Shown here in pieces: positions 24,259 to 33,500 of a DNA stretch of 64,000 nt. A model generated the notes under the pieces. That model saw only the letters and a list, made by a program, of their open reading frames with translations. It did no database searches and was not told where the DNA came from. Both the position numbers and the translations under genes were made by a program. Source of the DNA: an uncultured Pelagibacteraceae bacterium (GTDB lineage Bacteria; Pseudomonadota; Alphaproteobacteria; Pelagibacterales; Pelagibacteraceae); assembly GCA_902594675.1 (NCBI GenBank), contig CACJNE010000001.1, positions 1-64,000 on the forward strand, in the 5' to 3' direction. Position 1 is the stretch's first letter; each line of letters opens with the position of its first letter.

Positions 24259-25200
24259 ATGTCTAATATTCTTATAATCAAACATGGTTCTTTAGGTGAT
24301 ATAGCCCAAGCAAGCGGTGCAATTCAAGATATTTCTGATTTTCACAAAAATGATAAAGTCTATTTATTAACAACTAAGCCTTACATTGTTCTTTTTAAGC
24401 AAAATCCATATTTAGAGGACGTGATTTTAGATAAGAGATTATCAAGATTTAATTTGTTTTATTTATTTAATCTTATGCGAAAATTGAAAAAATATAAATT
24501 TATAAAAATTTTTGATTTACAAAATTCATCTAGATCAAGTTTCTATAAAAAAATATTGTTTCCTAATGCTGGCAATCTTATTTGGTCATCTTCTGAAACT
24601 ACATTGCCAAAAGATAAATCTAAAGATGAATTTGATAAGAACCCTGTTTTAGATAGATTTAAACATCAATTAGAAACCTCAGGCATAAAAATTAAAAAAA
24701 CTATGTTTCCTGATTTTAATTGGGCTTGTTCCAATATTGAAAATATAAAAAAAAAATTTGATTTAAATAAATACATAATTTTATTCCCTTTTTGCTCTCC
24801 ACACTTGAAAATAAAAAAATGGCCTTATTACAATGAACTTATAGATTTAATAAAAAAAAAATTTAATAACGAATACAAAATAATTATTGCACCAGGTCCT
24901 AATGAATTAAATATGAAAAATGATATTAATGCAATTTCAATTTTAAATGAAAATAAATCATTAAGTATCGTGGAACTTGCAACATTAATAAAAGATAGTT
25001 CTTTCGTGGTATCTAATGATACAGGTCCAGCTCACATGGCTGCCCATTTAGACGCCAGAGGTTTGGCTTTGTTTGGTTCTCATACTACCGCATATAAAGT
25101 AAGTATAGAGAGACAAAATTTCAAAGCAATACAAGTTACAGATCTTAATAAACTTTCACCTGAGAAAGTTTTTGAATATGTAATTAAATCTTTAAATTAA
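24259..25200 (+). CDS. Family 9 glycosyltransferase (heptosyltransferase-like)
   Basis: A 313-residue GT-B enzyme predicted to add an ADP-heptose or similar sugar to lipopolysaccharide core at the cytoplasmic face. The start ILIIKHGSLGDIAQASGAI and the C-terminal SNDTGPAHMAAHL are characteristic GT9 motifs; IIAPGPNE lies between. It is slightly short but complete. The stop overlaps the TauE/SafE start (TAATGG). Confidence 0.9.
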   Translation: MSNILIIKHGSLGDIAQASGAIQDISDFHKNDKVYLLTTKPYIVLFKQNPYLEDVILDKRLSRFNLFYLFNLMRKLKKYKFIKIFDLQNSSRSSFYKKILFPNAGNLIWSSSETTLPKDKSKDEFDKNPVLDRFKHQLETSGIKIKKTMFPDFNWACSNIENIKKKFDLNKYIILFPFCSPHLKIKKWPYYNELIDLIKKKFNNEYKIIIAPGPNELNMKNDINAISILNENKSLSIVELATLIKDSSFVVSNDTGPAHMAAHLDARGLALFGSHTTAYKVSIERQNFKAIQVTDLNKLSPEKVFEYVIKSLN

Positions 25201-25943
25201 TGGAAATTAATTCCCTTTTTTTTATAAGTGTAGTACCTGCAATAATTTTATATGGGATTGCAAAATCTGGTTTAGGTGGATCGATATCACTTATTTCTGT
25301 TCCTTTGATGACCATTGTAATGCCTTTGCAACAAGCTCTAGCAATCATTTTACCCATTTTAATATTTTCAGATATTATAGCTGTATATAGATTTAGAAGA
25401 GAGTTTGATTTCAGCATTTTAAAAATAATCGTACCATTTGCAGCAGTAGGTATTTTAATTGGCTCTTTTACATTTAATAATTTCTCAGAAGACTTGCTTA
25501 AACTAATAGTTGGGGTAATGGGTTTTTTATTTGCTGGACATTATTTTTTATTCAAAAAAGAAAAGACAGTTCCAGCTAAAAAGAATTTTATTAAAGGAGC
25601 GATCTGCTCCGCAATCGCAGGATTTTCAAGCTTTTGCGTTCATGCTGGTGGAACACCTACCAGTCTTTATCTTCTTCCTCTAAGATTGAAAAAAGAAGTT
25701 TACGTTGGAACAAGAATTATTTTTTTTAGCTGTGTTAATCTGATAAAATTACCCCTGTACATTTATTTATCTATGATGAATTTTGATACTCTGTATCAAT
25801 CTATTTCTCTTTTTCCCTTAGCTATAATTGGGATATTTATTGGATATAAATTATTAAAAATTATAGAAGAAAATTTATTTTATAATATCCTTTATGCATT
25901 AATTCTTTTAAGCAGCACTAAACTTATAATAGACTTTATTTAA
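25200..25943 (+). CDS. TauE/SafE family anion transporter
   Basis: A 247-residue membrane protein with seven to eight predicted helices. The KSGLGGSISLISVPLM motif near the N-terminus and SSFCVHAGGTPTSLYLLPLRL in the middle match the two-repeat TauE/SafE family, which exports sulfite, sulfoacetate or related organic anions. A second family member occurs at 47195-48025. It overlaps the GT9 gene by one base, but a shared function is not evident. Confidence 0.85.
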   Translation: MEINSLFFISVVPAIILYGIAKSGLGGSISLISVPLMTIVMPLQQALAIILPILIFSDIIAVYRFRREFDFSILKIIVPFAAVGILIGSFTFNNFSEDLLKLIVGVMGFLFAGHYFLFKKEKTVPAKKNFIKGAICSAIAGFSSFCVHAGGTPTSLYLLPLRLKKEVYVGTRIIFFSCVNLIKLPLYIYLSMMNFDTLYQSISLFPLAIIGIFIGYKLLKIIEENLFYNILYALILLSSTKLIIDFI

Positions 25944-25948
25944 ATACT

Positions 25949-27019
25949 TTAAGAACTATCACTAAATTTTTTAAGTATAATTGGAAGAAAAGCTACAATT
26001 ATTAATATTCTCAAAAAATGGTGATAGCTCACAAAAATTGGATCAATATTATAAGCTACACTTATTACTACCATCTCATGTATGCCTCCTGGAGCAAAAC
26101 TTAAAAATGTTGGAATGAAATCAAAGCCAAGAAATTGTAAAAAATATGCAGTTACCATTGCAACAATTACAAGTATAGAACTGACTATAACTCCGTGAAA
26201 TATATAAAAAAATAATTCTTTCAATTTTAAACCATTCAATCTACTTCCAAGCGCTGTTCCTAAAAAAATAAAAGCAATATTTATTATAAAATCAGGAAAT
26301 CTAGCATTAACAATTTCAAAAGTATAAAATAATCCAGATAAAGCCATTGCACCCACAAGAATAGGAGAAGGAATTTTAAGTTTCTTTAAAAATAGCGAAA
26401 ATAAATAGCAAATAAAAATTAAAAATATTATTTCAAAATAATATCTATGATTATAGATGTTATCGTAATTATATCCTTCGATTTCCGAAAAACCTAAATT
26501 ACTTATAAATAAAATTGGCACAAAACTAACGATAAAAATTACTCTTGTTGCTTGTGGTATTAATACTTGCTTATGATTATCTTTTTTACCATATTCTAAA
26601 AGTGCTGCTGCAATTGGAACAAATGCACCTGGCAGAGCTGCTAAAGTAGCAATAAATTTATCAAATTTACAAACTTTAACAAAATATAAACCAGCCAATA
26701 TTGTACTTACAATTGTACATACCAACATTGCTACAGATGAAAATACCCACAAATGTATTTTGTATAATAAAGATACATTTAGTGTCCCGCCAAGAATTAT
26801 TCCAACCATTAAAAAAATAGGATTTAATAATTTTGTGGGAAACTTTATGTCAAATTTTGTAAAAGCCACACAAAGATTCAAACCAAGAGAACCTAATAAC
26901 CATGGCAAAGGCAGCCCAATTATAGTCCCAACATAACCACCTATAATACCAATAGCTAGAGCTTTATAGCTGGCACCCAAATCTTTAAAAAAATTTTGAA
27001 ATGATAAAGTATTTAACAT
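25949..27019 (-). CDS. AbrB-type membrane protein (PF05145-like)
   Basis: A 356-residue protein with about ten to eleven helices in two repeats: GIIGGYVGTIIGLPLPWLLG at the start of one and LKIPSPILVGAMALSG in the other, with LAALPGAFVPIAAA and FAPGGIHEMVVISVAY in equivalent places. This duplicated pattern (P..LG...; PGG..EM) is that of the AbrB/'ammonia monooxygenase-like' family of putative transporters or regulators. It is divergent from tctC, and members often neighbour TTT transporters. Substrate unknown. Confidence 0.82.
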   Translation of the reverse strand: MLNTLSFQNFFKDLGASYKALAIGIIGGYVGTIIGLPLPWLLGSLGLNLCVAFTKFDIKFPTKLLNPIFLMVGIILGGTLNVSLLYKIHLWVFSSVAMLVCTIVSTILAGLYFVKVCKFDKFIATLAALPGAFVPIAAALLEYGKKDNHKQVLIPQATRVIFIVSFVPILFISNLGFSEIEGYNYDNIYNHRYYFEIIFLIFICYLFSLFLKKLKIPSPILVGAMALSGLFYTFEIVNARFPDFIINIAFIFLGTALGSRLNGLKLKELFFYIFHGVIVSSILVIVAMVTAYFLQFLGFDFIPTFLSFAPGGIHEMVVISVAYNIDPIFVSYHHFLRILIIVAFLPIILKKFSDSS

Positions 27020-27033
27020 TTACGTAATCATTA

Positions 27034-27064
27034 TTGACACCAAATATAAATCTATGTTTAATAT
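27034..27064 (+). promoter_or_regulatory. Probable promoter of tctCBA
   Basis: TTGACA at 27034-27039, 17 bases, then TTTAATAT at 27057-27064 (TTTAAT or TAATAT as -10). The dctP gene at 41998 has the same arrangement: TTGACT, 17 bases, TTTAATAT. It lies 33-63 bases before the tctC ATG. Confidence 0.5.
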
Positions 27065-27096
27065 CAGGTATTATAATTATAATAAGAGAGGAAATA

Positions 27097-28077
27097 ATGA
27101 AACTAATTAAATCTTTAATTACAGTTTTATTCTCAACTTTACTTTTAATTTCAGCAACAACTTCAAGCTCAGTAGCAATGGATAAATTGCACTTTGTAAT
27201 CGGTGGTGGTGCTGGAGGTGGTTGGGATGGAACTGCTAGAGGAACAGGAGAAGCTTTAACAAAAGCTGGAATGTTAAAAAGCGCATCATTTGAAAATATG
27301 TCAGGTGGTGGAGGTGGAAAAGCTTTAGCTTATATGATTAACACAAAGCCAGCTAATACAATTCTAGTTCAATCAACACCATTAGTCTTAAGATCAATCA
27401 CAAGACACAAAGGTTATGTAAAAGGTAATGGTACTTTATCTTATAAAGATGTTGTGCCAATTGCTGGAGTTATTGGTGATTATGGAGCTATTGCAGTAGC
27501 AAAAAGTTCACCTTTTAAAAACTTTAAAGATGTAGTTGATGCATACAACAAAGATCCTAATTCAGTTAAGATGGCTGGTGGTTCTGTAAGAGGAAGCATG
27601 GACCATTTGATTGGTGCTTTAGCATTTCAAGCTGCAGGAGCTGACCCGAATGCAGTTGCATATATACCATATGATGCTGGAGGAAAAGCATTAGCTGGAC
27701 TTTTATCTGGGGAAACTCAAATTATATCAACAGGCTTAGGTGAATTGATGGGTGCAAGAGACCAAGTAAGAATTATTGGTATTACTGCTCCATCAAGAGT
27801 ATCTGATGCTCCAGATGCACCAACATTAAAAGAACAAGGATATGATGTACAATTCGTTAACTGGAGAGGTTTTTTTGGACCTCCAGGAATGAGCAATTCT
27901 GATAAATCAAAAATTGCTAAAATGTTAGGTGATGTACAAAAAACTCCTGAATGGGAAACTGTAAGAGCAAGAAATGCATGGGTAAATATTTATAACCCAG
28001 AAGGAAAGTTTGTTTCTTTCTTAGAAAAACAAACTGAAGAAATGACAGCTCTTATGAAAAAACTAGGAGTAATTTAA
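27097..28077 (+). CDS. tctC: Tripartite tricarboxylate transporter receptor TctC
   Basis: A 326-residue periplasmic binding protein with a signal peptide ending near SSVA. Family features are the FVIGGGAGGGWDGTARG start (glycine-rich anion loop), NMSGGGGGKALAYMI, GDYGAIAVAKSSPFKNFKD and SDAPDAPTLKEQGYDV. The start is placed at the ATG at 27097 because AAGAGAGG lies six bases upstream and the signal peptide begins there; the frame extends back to a TTG at 27034, but that codon is part of the promoter. It heads the tctCBA operon. A carboxylate ligand is likely; identity unknown. Confidence 0.93.
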   Translation: MKLIKSLITVLFSTLLLISATTSSSVAMDKLHFVIGGGAGGGWDGTARGTGEALTKAGMLKSASFENMSGGGGGKALAYMINTKPANTILVQSTPLVLRSITRHKGYVKGNGTLSYKDVVPIAGVIGDYGAIAVAKSSPFKNFKDVVDAYNKDPNSVKMAGGSVRGSMDHLIGALAFQAAGADPNAVAYIPYDAGGKALAGLLSGETQIISTGLGELMGARDQVRIIGITAPSRVSDAPDAPTLKEQGYDVQFVNWRGFFGPPGMSNSDKSKIAKMLGDVQKTPEWETVRARNAWVNIYNPEGKFVSFLEKQTEEMTALMKKLGVI

Positions 28078-28093
28078 TCTTTTAGATTATTTG

Positions 28094-28146
28094 AAAAAAG
28101 AGCAGTGAATATAAATACCACAAAAATTATATCACTGCTCTTTTTT
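28094..28146 (+). terminator. 15-bp hairpin with T tract overlapping the tctB start
   Basis: AAAAAAGAGCAGTGA (28094-28108) is the exact reverse complement of TCACTGCTCTTTTTT (28132-28146); the loop is 23 bases. The structure has the form of an intrinsic terminator for tctC. The GTG start of tctB (28105) lies in the left arm and the right arm encodes tctB residues 10-14, so it can also hide the tctB start in mRNA. Confidence 0.75.
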
Positions 28147-28575
28147 ATTTTCTCAGCATTCTATTTATATACTGCATACCAAATTCAAGTTTTTGCATTT
28201 GACGAAAATGCACCATTCAATGCTAGAACATTTCCAATCTATTTAGGTTATGCAGGATTATTTTTTTCTGGGTTAAAGTTTATTCTACCTGAGCCTAACA
28301 CCATAAAAGTAGACCATAAAAATTTAGAGTATAAAAAAACAGCGATACTTATAGTAATTGCAATTATTTATGGAGCTACAATTTTAAAAGTTGGATACTT
28401 TTTAACAACATCTTTATTTTTGTTTTCATCTTATTATTTTTTAGGTGAGAGAAGATGGGTCTTGATGTTTTTGTTATCATTTCCCTTCGTGGCAGCTTTT
28501 ATGTACCTTCTTCATGGTATTCTTGATATTTATTTAAGAGATCCATTTTTACAATCAATTGGAGTTATGGGATGA
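28105..28575 (+). CDS. tctB: Tripartite tricarboxylate transporter small subunit TctB
   Basis: A 156-residue inner-membrane protein with four predicted helices (about residues 6-24, 40-53, 75-92, 110-140), the standard TctB form. It begins at GTG with no ribosome site and inside a terminator-like hairpin. The N-terminal helix IISLLFFIFSAFYLYTAYQI is needed for the family topology, so the true start cannot be far downstream. The last four bases overlap tctA. Confidence 0.88.
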   Translation: MNINTTKIISLLFFIFSAFYLYTAYQIQVFAFDENAPFNARTFPIYLGYAGLFFSGLKFILPEPNTIKVDHKNLEYKKTAILIVIAIIYGATILKVGYFLTTSLFLFSSYYFLGERRWVLMFLLSFPFVAAFMYLLHGILDIYLRDPFLQSIGVMG

Positions 28576-30068
28576 TCGAAGGAATTTTAATTGGATTAAC
28601 CACAGCTCTTACACTTCAAAATATTTTAATGGTAATGGTAGGTTGTTTTTTTGGAACTATTATTGGAATGTTGCCTGGACTTGGCCCAATGACTGCAATT
28701 GCTTTAATGATACCAATTACTTATGGCTTTGATCCTGCTACAGGATTGATACTCATGGCTGGAGTTTATTATGGTGCTGTATTTGGTGGCTCGACTTCCT
28801 CAATTTTGCTTAACGCACCTGGTGTTCCAGGGACTGTTGCTACCTCCTTTGATGGTTATCCAATGGCACAACAAGGAAAGGCAGGTAAGGCTCTAGCTAT
28901 TGCTGCTTGGAGTTCTTTTGCAGGAGGCACATTATCTGCAATTTATCTTTTATTTATGGCACCCAGTTTGTCTAAAGTAAGTTTGTCATTCAGATCGCCA
29001 GATTATTTCGCTTTAATGATTTTAGGTTTAACTGCTATTGCTGCTTTTTCTTCTAAAGGTCAATTTTTAAAAGCAATGATGATGGTAGTATTAGGTTTAA
29101 TGTTAGCTTCAGTTGGTCAGGATAGCTTATCGGATATTACAAGATTTACATTTGACAATATGAACTTAACAGATGGAATTAGCTTTGTATTAGTTGTAAT
29201 GGCAACTTTTGCAATGAGTGAAGCGCTTACGATAATATTAAAAAGAAATGATCCCACAAGTGCTGCAAAACAAGTTTCATTAACAGAACTTGGTTCGATT
29301 AAAATCAACAAAGAAGAAAGAACCAAAATGTATAAGACGATACCAAGATCATCAATAATTGGATTTTTAATTGGCGTATTACCAGGTGCTGGAGCAACAA
29401 TTGCATCTTTCTTAGCTTATGGAATGGAAAGAAATGTAGTTAACGACGAAGAAAAAGAAAAATTTGGTAAAGGAAGTGTAAATGGTTTGTCAGCTCCTGA
29501 AACTGCAAATAATGCAGCTTGTTCTGGTTCATTTGTACCCATGTTGACACTAGGTATACCAGGAAGTGGAACTACAGCGGTTATGTTAGGTGCACTATTA
29601 GGTTTTGGAGTTCAGCCTGGACCAAGATTATATATGACAAATCCAGAAATTTTTTGGTCAATAATAATGTCAATGTATATAGGTATGGTTATATTATTGA
29701 TTTTAAATCTTCCTTTAATTCCATATATTGCAAGAATTCTAGCTGTCCCTAAAAATTATTTAATACCTTTAATATTATTTTTCTCAGTTACAGGAATTTA
29801 TGTAATGTCCTTCAATAACTTCGATATTTATTTAATGATTGGAATTGCAGTTGTCGCAACATTTCTAAGATTATATGATTTTCCTATGCCACCTTTAATA
29901 CTCGCTTTTGTTCTAGGAGGTCTTATGGAGGAAAATTTAAGACGATCTTTGCTATTAAGTAACGGATCATGGGAGTTTCTATGGGACAGAACACTTACAT
30001 TGTGTATTCTTTTAACGACAATTTTAATAGTTGTCTGGCATTTTTATAAATCTATAATAAGGAAATGA
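28572..30068 (+). CDS. tctA: Tripartite tricarboxylate transporter large subunit TctA
   Basis: A 498-residue, 11-12-helix permease. The GTIIGMLPGLGPMTAIALMIP motif near the start and its repeat IGVLPGAGATIASFLAYG in the second half are diagnostic; so are GSTSSILLNAPGVPGTVATSFDGYPMAQQGKAG (read across about 75-107) and ETANNAACSGSFVPMLTLGIPGSG. It moves carboxylates in with a cation gradient together with TctB and the receptor TctC. It overlaps both tctB and the amine-oxidase gene by four bases. Confidence 0.95.
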   Translation: MIEGILIGLTTALTLQNILMVMVGCFFGTIIGMLPGLGPMTAIALMIPITYGFDPATGLILMAGVYYGAVFGGSTSSILLNAPGVPGTVATSFDGYPMAQQGKAGKALAIAAWSSFAGGTLSAIYLLFMAPSLSKVSLSFRSPDYFALMILGLTAIAAFSSKGQFLKAMMMVVLGLMLASVGQDSLSDITRFTFDNMNLTDGISFVLVVMATFAMSEALTIILKRNDPTSAAKQVSLTELGSIKINKEERTKMYKTIPRSSIIGFLIGVLPGAGATIASFLAYGMERNVVNDEEKEKFGKGSVNGLSAPETANNAACSGSFVPMLTLGIPGSGTTAVMLGALLGFGVQPGPRLYMTNPEIFWSIIMSMYIGMVILLILNLPLIPYIARILAVPKNYLIPLILFFSVTGIYVMSFNNFDIYLMIGIAVVATFLRLYDFPMPPLILAFVLGGLMEENLRRSLLLSNGSWEFLWDRTLTLCILLTTILIVVWHFYKSIIRK

Positions 30069-31414
30069 TAAATAGAAGAAAATTTCTAAAAACATCTTTA
30101 TCGTCATTAGCATTATTAAGCCTACCTAAAATATCCCTTGCACAAAATAATTACGACGTTGTAGTAATTGGTGCTGGAGCATCTGGATTAGCTGCAACTT
30201 CAAATTTAATGGCATCGGGCAAATCCGTACTATGTATTGAAGCAATGAGTAGAAAAGGGGGAAGATGCCACACTGATAATTCTATTTTTGGCGTTCCATA
30301 TGATATGGGTGCTCACTGGTTACATCAATACAGTAAAAACCAAATAGCAGAATTTGGCAAAAAACATAAAGATAAATTTAATATCTACAAAGCTAAAGAG
30401 CCTTTGATGATTTATGATGGAGAAAAGAAAATTAAGGGCTTTAAGCTTGGTTCACTGTATTCAAAGGTTGAAAAGAAACAATGGAAAAAAAATGATATTC
30501 CGTCAAAAGATGAGCCTTTTATGAGCCAAATTCCAGAAAAATGGAAAAAAAATAAATGGTTTCATTCTGTCCACCAATTGCTTGGTCCGTGTCAGCCAGC
30601 TGTGGACTTTGATGATTATACTTTAAACGATGGTCATACTAATGGGACACATCAAGGCGAGGGAGATGGATATGTAAAAGAGGGATATGGAACTTTGCTT
30701 GCTTATTACAGGAGAAATGTACCAGTTAAATTAAAAACTGTAGTAAATGAAATTAAATGGGGCGGTAAAGGTGTGCAAATAGAGACAAATCAAGGAACTA
30801 TAAGTGCAAAAACATGCGTGGTAACAGTTTCAGTAGCAGTATTAAATGCTGGAAAAATAAAATTTAGTCCTGCACTACCCCTAGGAAAATACGAAGCATT
30901 TGATGGCATAAGATTAGGAACTTACAATCACATTACATTTCAGCTAAAAGATGATTTTTATAAAGAATACAAAGTGAAAGATGACACATATTTTGTAAAT
31001 AGAATTGAAAATACAATAAACGGATCTCCTGCTGGTTCTTGTGCAACGCTTAAAATTTCCGGGACTAATATTTCATATTTTGATGTAGGAGGAAAATTTG
31101 CTCAGCATTTAGAGGCTGAGGGTAAAGATGCTTCTATTGATTTTGTATTAAATAGGCTTCGTTCAGCATTTGGGTCTAAAATTGATAAATATTTCATAAA
31201 AGCACATGTAACAGCATGGGGAAAAAATCCATTTACATTAGGATCATATTCAAGCGCTAAACCTGGAAAATCTCATTTAAGAAAAAAATTAAAAATACCA
31301 GTTGCAGATAAATTATTTTTTGCTGGGGAAGCGACCACAGGAGTTTATGCAACATGTCATGGAGCAGATCTAAGTGGCGAAAGAGCTGCGAAACAAGTTT
31401 TAAATTTTATTTAA
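30065..31414 (+). CDS. Exported flavin amine oxidase family protein
   Basis: A 449-residue FAD enzyme. The N-terminus MINRRKFLKTSLSSLALLS is a twin-arginine signal, so it is exported folded with its flavin. Residues 29-50 hold the Rossmann motif VVVIGAGASGLAA, followed by GGRCHTD and the second FAD signature FAGEATTGVYATCHGADLSGERAA near the end. It oxidises an amine, probably in the periplasm, giving an aldehyde, ammonia and peroxide. It overlaps tctA by four bases, so an oxidation product could be linked to uptake by TctCBA, but this is inference. Confidence 0.88.
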   Translation: MINRRKFLKTSLSSLALLSLPKISLAQNNYDVVVIGAGASGLAATSNLMASGKSVLCIEAMSRKGGRCHTDNSIFGVPYDMGAHWLHQYSKNQIAEFGKKHKDKFNIYKAKEPLMIYDGEKKIKGFKLGSLYSKVEKKQWKKNDIPSKDEPFMSQIPEKWKKNKWFHSVHQLLGPCQPAVDFDDYTLNDGHTNGTHQGEGDGYVKEGYGTLLAYYRRNVPVKLKTVVNEIKWGGKGVQIETNQGTISAKTCVVTVSVAVLNAGKIKFSPALPLGKYEAFDGIRLGTYNHITFQLKDDFYKEYKVKDDTYFVNRIENTINGSPAGSCATLKISGTNISYFDVGGKFAQHLEAEGKDASIDFVLNRLRSAFGSKIDKYFIKAHVTAWGKNPFTLGSYSSAKPGKSHLRKKLKIPVADKLFFAGEATTGVYATCHGADLSGERAAKQVLNFI

Positions 31415-31830
31415 GTAATATAAATTTTATCTGATAAACCGTAACAAAGTATAGCCATCATAATTAAAAAGACTGTAGGCGCTATAAGCCCTTCATTTGT
31501 AACTTTTTCATTAAGACCAGTTTTATCAATTTTAAGCGAGTAGAAATTTGTTCCTAAAACACATGCATGTATAATAAATATTAAATTAAAAAATGCCCAA
31601 GTACCTTCAACTCCATTTGGTCTTACAAACATTATATAAATAGCCATTATTACCCAACCAAGCATTAGTGCTCCAACAAACCTAACCATTACAGCTGCAC
31701 TATGATCTATACCAAACTTATCCATAAATTTTTTGGTTCCAACAATTGTTTGAAAACAATATGTAGCTATTCCTATAAAATGTGCAAGAAAGATAATTAA
31801 GTAAAAAATATTGTTAAACTTTGCAATCAT
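31411..31830 (-). CDS. Four-helix membrane protein, unknown function
   Basis: A 139-residue protein with four predicted helices (about 7-27, 43-65, 78-97, 114-133). Histidines and a cysteine lie in the first helices (HFIGIATYCF, DHSAA), but no family is recognised with confidence. It is convergent with the amine oxidase (overlap four bases) and lies downstream of the glycosyltransferase gene on the same strand. Confidence 0.6.
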   Translation of the reverse strand: MIAKFNNIFYLIIFLAHFIGIATYCFQTIVGTKKFMDKFGIDHSAAVMVRFVGALMLGWVIMAIYIMFVRPNGVEGTWAFFNLIFIIHACVLGTNFYSLKIDKTGLNEKVTNEGLIAPTVFLIMMAILCYGLSDKIYIT

Positions 31831-31839
31831 ATTTATATT

Positions 31840-32922
31840 TTATAAGATTCTCTTATATTTTTCAATTATCTTATCCCATAGAAAGTTTGTAGAATTAATT
31901 TTTGCTTCTTTGCCATACTCTAGATATTTATTTTCTTTAAAAAGAGTATCTATACTTGCGTAAATATCTTCTAGTTTGTTACCATCGCATATTAAACCAG
32001 TTTTTTCATGAATTATTGCATCTGAAGCTCCTCCATCTTTACCTCCAATAGACGGAATACCATATTGGGCAGCTTCGACGTAAGCAATACCAAATCCCTC
32101 AACAGATTTTTTATAAATTACTGAAGGCATTACAAAAATATCCGACTTAGAAATAAGAGCATTTTTTAAATCTGAAGGAATATCTTTTAAGAAAGTTACT
32201 TGTTCTTCTAATTTAAGCTCAATTACTAATTTTTTTAATTTTTCCTCTTCCTCACCGTATCCGATACATGTATAGACAATTTCGGGATAAATTTCTTTTA
32301 GATTTCTAACAGCCATAATTACTTTTTCATGATTTTTTCTTTTATCAAATCTTGAAACTGTAATTAGTCTATTTTTCTTACCCTTTAATATTTCTTCAGC
32401 TTCATCTAAATATTTTTTTGGAACTTCAATTACTGGATCAATTCCAGGATTTATAACAACTATTTTTTTTTCATCTACGCCTAAGTCTATTGCTAAGTTT
32501 TTTGTATAATTTGAATTAGCAACAACATGATCTACATTATTTAAAACTGATAAAACTTTCTTATTTAATCCAGAGCCTTTAGGGTGATTTATTTCTTTTG
32601 AATGAATTAGACAGATTCTCTTTTTATTTGTTTTAATTAGTTCTAAACTTTTCCAATGATCAGCAATCAAACATTCTACATTTTTATTATTTTCAAGATA
32701 ATCATTTATCAAATAAGATTTTCGATATTTTCTTATTAGTTTCATTCCACTAACTCTTTCAATAGAAAATGAAACAGAGCTATCAAATTCTTCATGATTT
32801 TCGTGATAATCTGCAAATACTTTTATTAAGTTAAGTTTTGCAAGAGATCTTGCCAATCCCCACATGAGATTTTGCATACCCCCTAACTCTGGAGGAAAAG
32901 TTCTAGTAATTAATAAATACAT
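31840..32922 (-). CDS. Family 4 glycosyltransferase
   Basis: A 360-residue GT-B enzyme. The start LLITRTFPPELGGMQNLMWGLARSL and the C-domain features ITVSRFDKRKNHEKVI, CIGYGEEEEKL and EGFGIAYVEAAQYGIPSIGG (with the E..FG...EA pattern) match GT4. It transfers a sugar from a nucleotide sugar onto a lipid-linked or surface glycan. It sits six bases after the thioredoxin-like gene; the acceptor is unknown. Confidence 0.92.
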   Translation of the reverse strand: MYLLITRTFPPELGGMQNLMWGLARSLAKLNLIKVFADYHENHEEFDSSVSFSIERVSGMKLIRKYRKSYLINDYLENNKNVECLIADHWKSLELIKTNKKRICLIHSKEINHPKGSGLNKKVLSVLNNVDHVVANSNYTKNLAIDLGVDEKKIVVINPGIDPVIEVPKKYLDEAEEILKGKKNRLITVSRFDKRKNHEKVIMAVRNLKEIYPEIVYTCIGYGEEEEKLKKLVIELKLEEQVTFLKDIPSDLKNALISKSDIFVMPSVIYKKSVEGFGIAYVEAAQYGIPSIGGKDGGASDAIIHEKTGLICDGNKLEDIYASIDTLFKENKYLEYGKEAKINSTNFLWDKIIEKYKRIL

Positions 32923-32928
32923 TATTTA

Positions 32929-33480
32929 TTAAAGCCACTTGATACTGCAGCCCATACTTGGAAACTGTTCATTTGGACCTTTGTTGGATTTTGCAATCAT
33001 TTTCATAGCTTTTTTAAGTTCACTGTCTCCATTTTTAGAAGGTTTTAAGTTTTTTAGTTCTCTTATTCTTCCTCTGTATTGAAGCTCAAGATCTTTATTG
33101 TATCCAAAAAAATCAGGAGTACAGACTGCACCATAAGTTTTTGCTACTTCTTGGGTTTCATCAATTACATATGGAAAATTAAAGTTATGATTTTTTGAAA
33201 ATTTAACCATATTGTCAAATGAGTCTTCCTCGTATCTTTTTGGGTCATTTGACATTATTGCTATAGATTTAATTCCATCAATTTCTAATTCTTTGCAGTC
33301 CTCAACAACATTTTTAATAACTGCCAAAACATAAGGACAGTGATTACAAATAAACATTATTAATGTTCCATTTTCACCTTTTACATCATTCAATGAAATT
33401 ATTTTATTATCTATTGATTTAAGTTCAAAGTAATCAGCTTTTTTACCAAAGTCACAAATTGGTGTTTTAGTTAATGCCAT
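32929..33480 (-). CDS. Thioredoxin-fold redox protein (AhpC/TSA-like)
   Basis: A 183-residue thioredoxin-fold protein. Residues 15-50 hold the AhpC/TSA-type beginning (ADYFELKSIDNKIISLNDVKG), followed by the active motif CNHCPYV. This CxxC with HCPY is typical of a peroxiredoxin-like/thiol-disulfide subgroup that begins with FKLKG-type strands and includes KTYGAVCTPDFFGYNKDLELQYRGRIDD-like stretches. There is no signal peptide, so it acts in the cytosol. It is divergent from the gamma carbonic anhydrase gene with 20 bases between starts. Confidence 0.85.
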   Translation of the reverse strand: MALTKTPICDFGKKADYFELKSIDNKIISLNDVKGENGTLIMFICNHCPYVLAVIKNVVEDCKELEIDGIKSIAIMSNDPKRYEEDSFDNMVKFSKNHNFNFPYVIDETQEVAKTYGAVCTPDFFGYNKDLELQYRGRIRELKNLKPSKNGDSELKKAMKMIAKSNKGPNEQFPSMGCSIKWL

Positions 33481-33500
33481 GATAAAAGACTATATAATTT

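Noticed and set aside
27034-27096. Upstream extension of tctC to a TTG start
   Set aside because: It contains the TTGACA promoter element, has no ribosome site, and the signal peptide begins at the ATG at 27097.
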